Shown here in pieces: positions 1 to 8,562 of a stretch of 23,441 nt of DNA. Origin of the DNA: Peptostreptococcus sp. (lineage in GTDB: Bacteria; Bacillota; Clostridia; Peptostreptococcales; Peptostreptococcaceae); contig JAHHSS010000014.1 of NCBI GenBank assembly GCA_020025095.1, forward strand, positions 1 through 23,441, in the 5' to 3' direction. Under the pieces are notes generated by a model. It did not search any database. It was not told the origin of the DNA and saw only the letters and a program-made list of their open reading frames with translations. Position 1 is the first letter of the stretch. Each line of letters opens with the position of its first letter. The position numbers and the translations under genes are program-made.

Positions 1-15
1 ATGAAAGGGAGTTTT

Positions 16-588
16 ATGGAGTTATTAAAGAATAAGATTTTAACTGATGGAATAGTGAATGACGAAGAGGTTTTAAAAGTAGATAACTTTCTTAATCATC
101 AAGTAGATGTTCCTCTTTTAAATGAGATAGGTAGAGAGTTTAAAAGAAGATATTCTGATGAAAAAGTAGATAAGATTCTTACAGTTGAATCTTCAGGTAT
201 TGCAATAGCAGTAATTGCTGCACAATACTTTGATAATGTACCTGTTGTATTTGCTAAGAAGCAAGAATCAAGAAACCTTGATCCTGATATATATAGGTCA
301 AAGGTTTATTCTTTTACAAAGAATAAAGAGTATGATATCATGGTGTCAAAAAGATACCTATCGGAGGGAGAAAATGTACTTGTAATAGATGATTTTCTTG
401 CTAAAGGTGGAGCGGCATTAGGCATGATAGATGTTATAGAACAGGCAAAAGCTAACCTTGTTGGGGTTGGAATAGTAATAGAAAAATCTTACCAAGATGG
501 AAGTGCTATTTTAGGAGAAAAAGGTGTGAGAGTAGAATCTCTTGCCCGTATTGCATCTTTGAAGGACAAGATGATAAGATTTTTATAA
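16..588 (+). CDS. xpt: Xanthine phosphoribosyltransferase
   Basis: Salvages xanthine to XMP with PRPP as ribose-phosphate donor, in the cytoplasm. The protein is 190 residues when begun at the ATG at 16, and this start aligns with the usual MExLKxKI beginning of Xpt. An in-frame ATG at position 1 also exists, but AAAGGGAG at 4-11 makes a ribosome binding site for 16, so 16 is preferred. The family features are the early LKVDNFLNHQ block, the TVESSGIA block and the PRPP-binding loop VLVIDDFLAKGG near residues 121-132. Length and order match Bacillus Xpt. In Firmicutes xpt is commonly preceded by a purine riboswitch. Any such leader would lie left of the window and cannot be seen. Confidence 0.95.
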   Translation: MELLKNKILTDGIVNDEEVLKVDNFLNHQVDVPLLNEIGREFKRRYSDEKVDKILTVESSGIAIAVIAAQYFDNVPVVFAKKQESRNLDPDIYRSKVYSFTKNKEYDIMVSKRYLSEGENVLVIDDFLAKGGAALGMIDVIEQAKANLVGVGIVIEKSYQDGSAILGEKGVRVESLARIASLKDKMIRFL

Positions 589-633
589 TAAACTGAAGAT
601 TTTAAATTATAATTTTAAATTGGGGGTATATTC

Positions 634-1287
634 ATGAGATTTTTTATTGATACAGCTAATATTGAAGAAATAAAAGAGGCAAATGAGCTAGGTGTTATTT
701 GTGGTGTTACAACGAATCCTTCTCTTATTGCTAAAGAAGGAAGAGATTTTACAGAGGTTGTAAATGAAATTGTAGAGATAGTTGATGGTCCAATAAGTGC
801 AGAAGTTTTAAGTATGGAACATAAAGGTATGATTGAGGAAGCTGAAAAACTTGCCAAAATACATGAAAATATAGTTATAAAAATACCTATGTGCCAAGAA
901 GGTTTAAAAGCAGTTAAAGTGTTATCTAATAAGGGAATAAAGACTAATGTTACTTTAATATTTTCAGCAAGTCAAGCTTTACTAGCTGCTAGAGCTGGCG
1001 CTTCATATGTAAGCCCATTTGTAGGAAGACTTGATGATATATCATTTGATGGCCTTTCTTTGATTGCGGAAATAACTGAAATATTTGCTGCAAACTATAT
1101 ACCAACAGAAATTATAGTTGCAAGTGTTAGAAATCCACTACATGTTATTGAAGCTGCCAAAATGGGAGCCGATATAGCAACAGTACCATACAAGGTAATT
1201 ATGCAAATGATAAAACATCCTTTAACTGATAAGGGGATAGAAGCCTTTAACAGAGATGCAGAAAAAGCATCACTTAATATCAAATAG
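634..1287 (+). CDS. tal: Transaldolase, small FSA/TalC subfamily
   Basis: Transfers dihydroxyacetone units between sugar phosphates in the non-oxidative pentose phosphate pathway, through a Schiff base on lysine. The protein is 217 residues, the length of the compact decameric TalC/FSA type. MRFFIDTANIEEI and GVTTNPSL are family signatures, and the Schiff-base lysine is K83 in VIKIP. Two positions separate true transaldolase from fructose-6-phosphate aldolase. E. coli FSA has Gln in FAQVM and Tyr in APYVNR. Here they are Glu57 (SAEVL) and Phe129 (SPFVGR), the transaldolase pattern. GGGGG at 622-626 lies 7 nt before the ATG. The gene sits 45 nt after xpt with no convincing terminator between, so readthrough is likely. 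The enzymatic subtype is inferred from these residues. Confidence 0.9.
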   Translation: MRFFIDTANIEEIKEANELGVICGVTTNPSLIAKEGRDFTEVVNEIVEIVDGPISAEVLSMEHKGMIEEAEKLAKIHENIVIKIPMCQEGLKAVKVLSNKGIKTNVTLIFSASQALLAARAGASYVSPFVGRLDDISFDGLSLIAEITEIFAANYIPTEIIVASVRNPLHVIEAAKMGADIATVPYKVIMQMIKHPLTDKGIEAFNRDAEKASLNIK

Positions 1288-1371
1288 AAAAATATAATAA
1301 GGGTAACTTATGCAAAAAATATATAGTTTATGCATAAATTATAGAAAATATAAATTTAAGAAGGAAAGAGA

Positions 1372-2868
1372 ATGAGACAATTACATAAATTACAAAATGG
1401 AACAGATGTAAGAGGTGTTGCTTATAAAGATGAAAATAGCAATCTTGATATTACATTATCTACAGAAGATGTTAGAATAATAGCCAAAGGTTTTGCCACA
1501 TGGCTTACTGATAAACTAAAGAAAGATAAAATAAAAATTGCGATAGGTATGGATTCAAGAGTTACAGGCCCAGTATTTAGAGAAGCATGTAAAGAAGAAT
1601 TGATTAATATAGGAATAGATGTATTTGACTGCGGTTTGGCAACTACTCCAGCTATGTTTATGTCTACTATAATGGACGAATATGATTGTGATGGAGCTAT
1701 TATGTTTACTGCTAGTCATATGCCATACATATATAATGGCATGAAGATTTTCACAAAAGATGGTTGCTTAGAAAAATCAGATTTAAAAGATGTTTTAGAT
1801 GTAAGCATGTCTGGAAATTTTATTTCGTCTGAAAATAAAGGTAAAGTAGAAGAAAAAAATCTAATAGAAGACTATTCAAAAGTTTTAGTAAACAAGATAA
1901 AAAAAGGTGTTTCATCAAAAGAAAATTACGATAAACCATTATTAGGAATGAAGATAGTAGTAGATGCTGGAAATGGTTCTGGTGGTTTTTTTGCAGAAAA
2001 AGTCTTAGGGAAATTAGGTGCAGATACAAATGGTAGTCAGTTTTTAGAACCAAATGGAATGTTTCCTAATCACATACCAAATCCGGAAAATAAAGAGGCT
2101 ATGAAAAGTATATCAGAGGCTACTATAAAAAATAATGCAGATTTAGGTATAATATTTGATACAGATGTAGATAGAGCTGCAATAGTGGCTTCAACTGGGA
2201 AAGCGATTAATAAAAATGCTTTAATAGCTGTAATATCTAAAATCGTTTTGGAAGAAAATCCAGGCAGTACAATAGTAACTGATTCTGTAACGTCTAATGG
2301 CTTAGCTGATTTTATTGAAAAAAATGGTGGTGTACATCATAGATTTAAAAGAGGTTATAAAAATGTAATAAATGAATCTATAAGACTAAATGAAGAAGGA
2401 AAAGACTCTTACCTTGCCATAGAAACATCTGGCCATGCAGCGCTTAAAGAAAATTATTTCTTAGATGACGGTGCTTATTTAGTTTCTAAGATATTAATAA
2501 AAGCTGCTAAACTTCATTCAGAAGGGAAAAATATTGTAGATAGCATTTCTAGTTTGAAGGAAGCTGTTGAAGGTGCTGAATATAGAATAAAAATAAATAA
2601 AAAAGATTTCAAGCCGTATGCAAATAGTATAATAGAAGCCTTAAAAGAATATGCAAATGGAGTACAAAATTGGAGTGAAGTTGAAAAGAACTATGAAGGA
2701 GTAAGATTTAATTGTGATGGTGATAGTGAAAAAGGATGGTTCCTTTTAAGAGTATCTCTTCATGAGCCATTGCTAGTTTTAAATATTGAATCTGATTTAG
2801 AAGGCGGTTGTAATCAAATATATACTTTACTTCATAAATTTCTTTCAAATTATGAATTATCAATATAA
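1372..2868 (+). CDS. Phosphohexomutase (phosphoglucomutase/phosphomannomutase family)
   Basis: Interconverts hexose 1- and 6-phosphates via an enzyme phosphoserine. The protein has 498 residues and the alpha-D-phosphohexomutase layout. The phosphoserine loop TASHMP carries Ser115, where most relatives have TASHNP. The metal loop DTDVDR spans residues 263-268, and the sugar-specificity loop is ETSGHAALKENYF starting at Glu351. The N-terminus (KLQNGTDVRGVA) resembles the branch that includes plant chloroplast phosphoglucosamine-mutase-like proteins rather than classical PgcA or GlmM. Substrate (glucose, mannose or another sugar) is therefore not assigned. AGGA at 1362-1365 lies 6 nt before ATG. 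It follows the transaldolase by 84 nt and is closed by a hairpin terminator. Confidence 0.9.
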   Translation: MRQLHKLQNGTDVRGVAYKDENSNLDITLSTEDVRIIAKGFATWLTDKLKKDKIKIAIGMDSRVTGPVFREACKEELINIGIDVFDCGLATTPAMFMSTIMDEYDCDGAIMFTASHMPYIYNGMKIFTKDGCLEKSDLKDVLDVSMSGNFISSENKGKVEEKNLIEDYSKVLVNKIKKGVSSKENYDKPLLGMKIVVDAGNGSGGFFAEKVLGKLGADTNGSQFLEPNGMFPNHIPNPENKEAMKSISEATIKNNADLGIIFDTDVDRAAIVASTGKAINKNALIAVISKIVLEENPGSTIVTDSVTSNGLADFIEKNGGVHHRFKRGYKNVINESIRLNEEGKDSYLAIETSGHAALKENYFLDDGAYLVSKILIKAAKLHSEGKNIVDSISSLKEAVEGAEYRIKINKKDFKPYANSIIEALKEYANGVQNWSEVEKNYEGVRFNCDGDSEKGWFLLRVSLHEPLLVLNIESDLEGGCNQIYTLLHKFLSNYELSI

Positions 2869-2895
2869 GAACATATTATTAATCAAATAAATTTT

Positions 2896-2931
2896 AAAAA
2901 CACTGGAGCATTTTTGTTTCGGTGTTTTTTT
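2896..2931 (+). terminator. Rho-independent terminator after the phosphohexomutase gene
   Basis: AAAAACACTG pairs with CGGTGTTTTT (one T-G wobble) around a loop of about 14 nt, and the 3' arm runs into seven T. It ends the xpt-tal-mutase transcript. Confidence 0.85.
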
Positions 2932-3116
2932 AGTTATAAATTTAGATTATAAAGCAAGTTTTCAATTAAAGAGTAGAGGGAATTATAGAAAAGTTAATAA
3001 TTATATTATAAACAGGCTTAATCTTACAGAGAGTTTAGTTAGGAAGAGGGGAAAAACGTGATAATTTTTGAAGAATAATTAATAAGTAACATTTAGTCAC
3101 AAGTTTAGTAGATTCC

Positions 3117-3133
3117 TGTAACAACTTTGTAAA
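3117..3133 (+). promoter_or_regulatory. Putative WalR (YycF) box
   Basis: TGTAAC, five bases, then TGTAAA. This matches the published WalR consensus TGTWAH-N5-TGTWAH of Bacillus and Staphylococcus at every position. A third half-site, TGTAAT, lies at 3148-3153. The pair is about 43 bp upstream of the proposed -10 at 3176, a distance that suits activation by an OmpR-type regulator. The match is seen in the sequence; WalR binding is inferred. Confidence 0.55.
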
Positions 3134-3172
3134 CATATTAACGGCCTTGTAATCACAAAGTTCTAGAATATA

Positions 3173-3181
3173 TGTTATGAT
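3173..3181 (+). promoter_or_regulatory. Extended -10 promoter of the secreted-protein gene
   Basis: TGTTATGAT fits an extended -10 (TGnTATAAT type). No good -35 hexamer lies 16-18 bp upstream, which is typical of activator-dependent promoters and agrees with the upstream WalR-like repeat. The rest of the 385-bp gap from 2869 holds the preceding terminator and no supported gene. Confidence 0.5.
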
Positions 3182-3253
3182 ATAAATATAGAAGTAAATA
3201 GCTAAACATAAAGATAAATTAGATAGATATTTTTGTGAAAAGGAAGTGATGTT

Positions 3254-3931
3254 ATGAAGAAGAATTTGTTTGCTATGATGATAGTACTTGCGGGAGCTTT
3301 AACTATAAGCCCTTTAAGTATTGCACTTGAAAATTCAGCAAGAGAAGATAATTTACCGGATGTGATGTATGTGTCTAAGCAGAGTGAAAAAACTGATAGC
3401 CTAGCTGATAACGAAAAAGTTAGCGAGCAGGAAGAAAAGAGTTCTGATTCTAATAGCGCTGATAATAGTTTTGTTAAATTCGAAAAAAATAAATCAAAAA
3501 ACTTGGATAAAGTTGTAAAAAAAGAAAATACTATTAAAAGTCAAAAATCCAATATAAATGATTCGTATGAAGTGAAAAGAGTAACTTCTGAATCTAGTAA
3601 TAAGAAAGCAGTATCATATGAAATAAAAAATAAAGATTTTAATAAAAAAATTAATTATATTGAAAAGAGTGGTGAAGAAGCAACAAAAAAGGAAAAAATG
3701 CAAGAAAAGTCTATAAACAGAGAAGAGGCTCTTAAGATTCTAGAAGAAAAGAATGGTAATTTAAAGTATGATTATATGGGCGATGAAAACACATTTAACG
3801 TTTTGAAAGAAAAAGGACAAGAAGGATATGTATTTATTCCAGACGTTCCGACTGATTTAGGGATGTTTGTAAATAAAAATACAAAGGAAGTGTATACTTT
3901 CCATCCATCAGGAAGTTTAGATATTTACTAA
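3254..3931 (+). CDS. Secreted Lys/Ser-rich protein of unknown function
   Basis: I do not recognise this 225-residue protein. It begins with a clear Sec signal peptide (MKKNLFAMMIVLAGALTIS, cleavage probably near residue 25). A long, low-complexity hydrophilic stretch rich in Lys, Ser, Glu and Asn follows, about residues 28-155, and probably acts as an extended linker. The C-terminal 70 residues look folded, with REEALKILEEKNG, a block ending in EGYVFIPDVP, and a Tyr/Phe-rich end (EVYTFHPSGSLDIY). There is no LPxTG motif, lipobox or recognisable wall-binding repeat, so it is either released or held by the C-terminal module. AAGGA lies 9 nt before ATG. It is monocistronic, with its own promoter and terminator, and the WalR-like box points to a wall-related role. 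That role is inference. Confidence 0.7.
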   Translation: MKKNLFAMMIVLAGALTISPLSIALENSAREDNLPDVMYVSKQSEKTDSLADNEKVSEQEEKSSDSNSADNSFVKFEKNKSKNLDKVVKKENTIKSQKSNINDSYEVKRVTSESSNKKAVSYEIKNKDFNKKINYIEKSGEEATKKEKMQEKSINREEALKILEEKNGNLKYDYMGDENTFNVLKEKGQEGYVFIPDVPTDLGMFVNKNTKEVYTFHPSGSLDIY

Positions 3932-3988
3932 AAACATATAAATATATAAAATAAATAGGGGAATAGCTGTATAAATATCCATTTGACA

Positions 3989-4028
3989 AAAAAGCACCTA
4001 GGCTTAGATTTAGCTCAAGGTGCTTTTT
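3989..4028 (+). terminator. Rho-independent terminator after the secreted-protein gene
   Basis: A perfect 11-bp stem, AAAAAGCACCT (3989-3999) with AGGTGCTTTTT (4018-4028), encloses an 18-nt loop. The A-rich and T-rich flanks could allow it to work on both strands. Confidence 0.9.
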
Positions 4029-4040
4029 ATAATAGTGTTG

Positions 4041-4069
4041 TTGAATGGACGATAATTTTATGATATTAT
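4041..4069 (+). promoter_or_regulatory. asnB promoter
   Basis: TTGAAT (4041-4046), 17 bp, TATTAT (4064-4069). The leader from a start near 4076 to the ATG is only about 75 nt. That is too short for a T-box, and no T-box sequence is present. Confidence 0.55.
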
Positions 4070-4151
4070 AAAATGTGAGTAAAAATATTTATAATTATGT
4101 AAATTAATTAAAGTATTACTAATATAAAGATAAAAAAGGAAGGAAAAGAAT

Positions 4152-6014
4152 ATGTGCGGATTTGTTGGATTTTTTGACAATAACGAAAATAAAGATGTCA
4201 TTTTAGAAAAAATGATGAATAGAATCATACATAGAGGACCAGATATGGGAGGAAAATTCTATGATGATGATGCGGCTTTAGGTTTTAGAAGACTAAGCAT
4301 TTTAGACTTATCTGAAGCGGGAGCACAACCACTTTACAGCGAAGATGGAAGTAAAGTAATGGTTTTTAATGGAGAAATATATAATTATCAGGATATAAAA
4401 GATGATTTGATTTCAAAGGGTTATAAATTTAGAAGTAATACAGATAGTGAAGTTTTGATTCATGGATATACAGAGTATGGAGAAGATTTAGTTAATAAAC
4501 TTAGAGGAATGTTTGCTTTTTGCATATGGGATAAAAATGAAAAGAAGGCATTTGGAGCAAGAGATCATTTTGGTATAAAGCCATATTATTTTTATAAATA
4601 TGAGCAAAATGGAAAAGCGGGCTTAATGATTGCTTCAGAGATAAAAAGCTTTTTAGAGCATCCAGATTTTAAAAAGGAAGTAAATGAAAAGGCATTAAAA
4701 CCATTTTTAACTTTCCAGTATTCATCTCAAAAAGATGAAACTTTCTTTAAAGGCGTGCAAAGATTACAACCAGGACATTATTTTATATTTAAAGATGGTA
4801 AAATGGAGATAAAAAAATATTGGGATGTAAATTTCAATGATCAACACAATAGTGTTGAAGAAAATATAAAAAAGATAGAAGATATTGTAGAAGAATCTGT
4901 TAAACTTCACAATCATGCAGATGTTCCAATAGGATCATTTTTATCTGGGGGTATAGACTCAAGTTACATTACAGCATGCTTGATGCCAGACAAGACTTTT
5001 TCGATAGGATTTGAACAAGAAAAGTTTGATGAGTCAAATCTAGCAGCAGAACTTTCTAAGATACTGGGAATTGAAAATGTAAGAAAAACAATAGACGGAG
5101 ATGATTGTTTAGGAATGCTTCCAGAGATACAGTATCATATGGATGAACCTCAGGCAAATCCATCTACTTTACCACTTTATTTCTTATCTAAACTTGCACA
5201 CGATAATGGGGTTACAGTAATATTATCAGGAGAAGGTGCCGACGAAATATTTGGTGGATATGAGTGGTATGATATAGATGAAGGTCAAAGAAAGTTAAAA
5301 AAATTGCCTGGTTTTATAGTTAAAGGAGCAGCTGCTATATCTAAGCATCTTCCTAACTTCCATGGGAAAACAACACTTTTAAGAGCTGGTAGACCTGTAG
5401 AAGAAACATTTATAGGTGAAGCTATGATATTTGAAGAAAATGAAGCTAAGAGTATATTAAAACCTAAGTTCCATAATTCTAGAACAGTAAGAGAAATTAC
5501 TCAACCTGTATATGATATGGTTAAAGGTAAAGATGATGTTACTAAAAAACAACTTATAGATATTAAATTATTCATGGAGGGGGATATACTTCAGAAAGCT
5601 GATAAAATGAGTATGGCGCATTCGCTTGAACTTAGGGTTCCTTTCCTTGATAAGGAAGTTATGAAGGTCGGAGAAGGTATCGGCTCAGAACAAAAAATAT
5701 GCAATGGAACTACAAAGTATATATTAAGAAAGGCCGCAGAAAGAAAGCTACCTGAAGATTGGTCAAAGAGAAAAAAGAAAGGATTCCCAGTGCCAATTAA
5801 GTTATGGTTTAAAGAAGAAAAATTCTATAAGATGGTAAAAGAATATTTTAATTCAGATTTTGCTGGCGAATTTTTTGATGTAGATAAAATAAACTTACTT
5901 TTAGATGATCACTATAATAATGTTACAAATAATGCAAGAAAGATATACACTATTTTAGTATTCCTTGTTTGGTACAAGAGATATTTCATAGATGAAAAAA
6001 ATTGTGCTAAATAA
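4152..6014 (+). CDS. asnB: Asparagine synthetase, glutamine-hydrolysing
   Basis: Amidates an aspartate-type carboxylate using glutamine and ATP. The 620-residue protein starts MCGFVGF, with Cys2 as the glutaminase nucleophile after Met removal. The class II glutaminase residues NGEIYN and the Asp of NTDSEV follow. The synthetase half carries the ATP pyrophosphatase loop SGGIDSS (265-271) and LSGEGADEIFGGY. AAGGAAGGA at 4137-4143 is the ribosome binding site. The gene leads an operon with the Ig-like surface protein (39 nt gap) and the MurR/RpiR regulator. AsnB proteins of about this size in Bacillus subtilis and Clostridioides difficile have been shown to amidate meso-diaminopimelate in peptidoglycan. 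The lack of T-box control and the surface-protein neighbour make that role possible here. The enzyme family is certain; the physiological substrate is not. Confidence 0.93.
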   Translation: MCGFVGFFDNNENKDVILEKMMNRIIHRGPDMGGKFYDDDAALGFRRLSILDLSEAGAQPLYSEDGSKVMVFNGEIYNYQDIKDDLISKGYKFRSNTDSEVLIHGYTEYGEDLVNKLRGMFAFCIWDKNEKKAFGARDHFGIKPYYFYKYEQNGKAGLMIASEIKSFLEHPDFKKEVNEKALKPFLTFQYSSQKDETFFKGVQRLQPGHYFIFKDGKMEIKKYWDVNFNDQHNSVEENIKKIEDIVEESVKLHNHADVPIGSFLSGGIDSSYITACLMPDKTFSIGFEQEKFDESNLAAELSKILGIENVRKTIDGDDCLGMLPEIQYHMDEPQANPSTLPLYFLSKLAHDNGVTVILSGEGADEIFGGYEWYDIDEGQRKLKKLPGFIVKGAAAISKHLPNFHGKTTLLRAGRPVEETFIGEAMIFEENEAKSILKPKFHNSRTVREITQPVYDMVKGKDDVTKKQLIDIKLFMEGDILQKADKMSMAHSLELRVPFLDKEVMKVGEGIGSEQKICNGTTKYILRKAAERKLPEDWSKRKKKGFPVPIKLWFKEEKFYKMVKEYFNSDFAGEFFDVDKINLLLDDHYNNVTNNARKIYTILVFLVWYKRYFIDEKNCAK

Positions 6015-6053
6015 AAATATATAAGTAAGTTCACCTAAAATGGAGTGAGTATT

Positions 6054-7640
6054 ATGAATAAAAGAAAAATAATTGCTATAATAGCAATTCCACTGCTTTT
6101 AGGGACTTTGTATTCTGGTCTTAAATACGGATTTATTAGTCCAATGGTAAAAGGGTTAGATATTCAAATATTAGGTGGAACTTTTATTACAAATATTAAT
6201 AAATATGTTATAAAAGTGGGAGATAAAGTCGGACTTTCGGCAGGGGATTATGTCGTTGTTCCGGCTTTCTCCAAAAAGCCTAATCTAAAATTTGCAATAT
6301 TAGATAATAACGGAGTGCTTAGTATAAAGGGGAATAGTTTAATAGCTGAAAAAGAAGGAATTTCTTCTATAGGAATTTTAAATAAAAATAGAGTTCTTAG
6401 AAAAGTAACTATAATGGTTGTAAATCCTAAAATAAATAATATGGATATAAAACTTAGCAATCCAATAAAATATTATGGTGATACTGCAAAAATAGAAAGT
6501 ACAGTAAATATAGATGACTTTAAGAAATTAGAAAAAGGGTATAAACTCAACTATTCTACAACGAATCCAAAGATACTAAAGATAGATGGTAATGAAGTAG
6601 AAGCTGTTGGAATAGGAGAAGCGAAGCTAATCAGCAGATATGATAGAAAAGAAATTCAGACTAGCTTTAATGTCCTTCCGAAAGTTGATAGCATTGATAT
6701 AAGAAAAAAGTATGAATTAGAAGAGGGACAATCGCTTGAAATAGATCCTAAAATTAAAACAAGTCCAAAGAATTCTCACATAGACGTTAGATATAGGGTT
6801 CTTGACAAAAGCAACTACAAAAAATTTAATGAAAATTTATTTGATAAGAATAAAGTCAAAAAATTTGGAGATAGTGGCTTAGAGGAAAGTAAGGGGATTG
6901 ATATTAGTAAAGAAGGTCAAGTAAAAGCTTATAGAAAAGGAAATTATCTTGTAGAAGTATCTTCTGGAGATATCAAAAAAAGAGCTATTATTGAAGTAAA
7001 AGAAAGATCCTTTAAAAATATTGAAGTAGAAAACCTTCAATATATGTTTAGCAAAGAAAAGAACTTTCTTGATGTTGAACTGGGATGGGATTACAATGAT
7101 AGAGTAGAAAAATATAGAGTATATGTAAAACCAAAAGATAAAGAATTTTTTATATTTACGACATTTTTTACTGGAAAAAACACTATAACAAATGGAAATA
7201 GAATTTCTGAAATTATCAAGTTAGATATGAGTAAAAATAAAGATTATGACTATCAGATTTATGTAGTTGGATTTAATGGTAGAGAAGAAACTAAACGAAG
7301 TAATATTATCAGAATTAACAATAACAGCACAATGGACTTTCAAAATAAAAAGGTTGAAAAAATGAAGTATAAAGTTGATAGAGAAAATAATACAGTATCA
7401 TTTTTCTGGCTTCCAATTGAAGGTGAAAAAAATTGTACATACAGAATATATTCAAAAGATAATGATTATAAAGATTCTAAGTATAAATTGATTGCTAAAA
7501 ATATAAAAAATACTTCGACTATTATAAAAGTTAGAGAAAGCGCTATTGACAAAAATTATTATATTGTAGCAATTAATTCTGATGGGCAGATATCAGGTTT
7601 TAGTGAAGCTGTGAAAATAAAAGAGAACTTTTCAGATTAA
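6054..7640 (+). CDS. Membrane-tethered protein with Ig-like (BIG2) and fibronectin-III-like domains
   Basis: A 528-residue extracytoplasmic protein without catalytic motifs. The N-terminus (MNKRKIIAIIAIPLLLGTL) is a signal anchor with no clear cleavage site. Three BIG2-like beta domains can be read at about residues 35-125, 130-220 and 225-320, each ending in the typical short hydrophobic strand. Two fibronectin-III-like modules follow, at about 325-425 (YRVYVKPKD) and 430-526 (YRIYSKDND, ending ISGFSEAVKI). There is no LPxTG or SLH domain, so the signal anchor probably holds it. A GTG at 6045 is in frame, but it lies inside the ribosome binding site TGGAGTGAG (6041-6049), so ATG 6054 is chosen. 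Such modules usually mediate adhesion or assembly at the surface. Cotranscription with asnB is likely. Confidence 0.75.
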   Translation: MNKRKIIAIIAIPLLLGTLYSGLKYGFISPMVKGLDIQILGGTFITNINKYVIKVGDKVGLSAGDYVVVPAFSKKPNLKFAILDNNGVLSIKGNSLIAEKEGISSIGILNKNRVLRKVTIMVVNPKINNMDIKLSNPIKYYGDTAKIESTVNIDDFKKLEKGYKLNYSTTNPKILKIDGNEVEAVGIGEAKLISRYDRKEIQTSFNVLPKVDSIDIRKKYELEEGQSLEIDPKIKTSPKNSHIDVRYRVLDKSNYKKFNENLFDKNKVKKFGDSGLEESKGIDISKEGQVKAYRKGNYLVEVSSGDIKKRAIIEVKERSFKNIEVENLQYMFSKEKNFLDVELGWDYNDRVEKYRVYVKPKDKEFFIFTTFFTGKNTITNGNRISEIIKLDMSKNKDYDYQIYVVGFNGREETKRSNIIRINNNSTMDFQNKKVEKMKYKVDRENNTVSFFWLPIEGEKNCTYRIYSKDNDYKDSKYKLIAKNIKNTSTIIKVRESAIDKNYYIVAINSDGQISGFSEAVKIKENFSD

Positions 7641-7659
7641 ATAATGTGGAGATGATAAA

Positions 7660-8517
7660 ATGAGTATCATAGGGAATATCAATAGGCCTAAGTTTAGACC
7701 AACAAAATCAGATAAATTGATAATGAAATATGTATTGGAAAATATAGATGAAATTCCATATATGCAAATATCAACAATGGCAAAAAAAATTGGAACTGGA
7801 GAAGCTACAATCACAAGATGCGTAAAAAAATTAGGTTGTGATGGCTTTCAAGAATTTAAGTTAGGATTAGCCAAAGAAATAACTATAAGAGAACAAAATA
7901 ATATTTTAGATAGTAGTATAAAACAAAATGAATCAGCTACAGAAACCGCATCAAAGCTTGCTTCTGCAGACATTAGAGCTTTGGAAGAAACTATGAAAAT
8001 ATTAAAGAACGAAGATATAGAGAAAGCGGCAAGTATGATTCTAGATGCAGATAAAACTTGTTTTATTGGGATAGGTTTTTCTGGTATTGTCTCTGTTGAG
8101 TCAAGTTTTAAATTTATGAGGATAGGAATTGACTGCGCAAGTTATGATAATAATCATATGATGCTTATGATGGCATCAATAATAAGAGAAGGTGATCTAG
8201 TTGTAGCTATATCTAATTCTGGTGAAACTTCCGAAATAATAAACACTGTGAACATTGCAAAAAAAAATAATGCAAAAATAATTGCTATTACAGGAAACCA
8301 TCAATCAACACTTTGTAAATTAGCAGATTTATGCATTCATCATTATTCCGATGAGAGTATTCTTGAAACTGGTTCTATGCCTACAAAATTGGGGCAGCTA
8401 TTTGCAGTAGAACTTATTTACACAGAGGTAGTAAAGTATAATATTATTGAATCAACAAACAATAAAATTAAAACCACAGATGCAATTAAAAAACTAGATA
8501 CAAAGAGTTATAAATAA
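7660..8517 (+). CDS. MurR/RpiR-family transcriptional regulator
   Basis: A 285-residue sugar-phosphate-sensing regulator. An N-terminal HTH of RpiR type spans about residues 20-75 (ISTMAKKIGTGEATITRCVKKLG, with the characteristic G-FQEFK after it). A SIS domain covers about 120-245, with the phosphosugar-binding segment AISNSGETSEII. GGAG at 7648-7651 is the ribosome binding site. The gene starts 19 nt after the Ig/FN3 gene and appears to be its operon partner. Members respond to phosphosugars such as MurNAc-6-phosphate or glucosamine-6-phosphate. The effector and targets cannot be told from this window, where no sugar-catabolic operon is adjacent. No strong terminator follows before the asnS promoter. 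Confidence 0.88.
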   Translation: MSIIGNINRPKFRPTKSDKLIMKYVLENIDEIPYMQISTMAKKIGTGEATITRCVKKLGCDGFQEFKLGLAKEITIREQNNILDSSIKQNESATETASKLASADIRALEETMKILKNEDIEKAASMILDADKTCFIGIGFSGIVSVESSFKFMRIGIDCASYDNNHMMLMMASIIREGDLVVAISNSGETSEIINTVNIAKKNNAKIIAITGNHQSTLCKLADLCIHHYSDESILETGSMPTKLGQLFAVELIYTEVVKYNIIESTNNKIKTTDAIKKLDTKSYK

Positions 8518-8527
8518 ATTTATTATA

Positions 8528-8556
8528 TTGACAAAAAGTTATAAAGTTGATATACT
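8528..8556 (+). promoter_or_regulatory. Sigma-A-type promoter of the T-box/asnS transcript
   Basis: A perfect -35 TTGACA (8528-8533), 17 bp, then TATACT (8551-8556). Transcription should start near 8563, just before T-box Stem I. Confidence 0.85.
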
Positions 8557-8562
8557 CACATA

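Noticed and set aside
634..1287. Fructose-6-phosphate aldolase (FSA) as the product
   Set aside because: The residues that mark FSA (Gln and Tyr) are Glu57 and Phe129, the transaldolase pattern.
3058..3078. Mini-ORF GTG-ATA-ATT-TTT-GAA-GAA-TAA after a GAGGGG site
   Set aside because: Six codons with no regulatory codon pattern and no attenuator; the Shine-Dalgarno match is likely chance, and it lies upstream of the proposed promoter.
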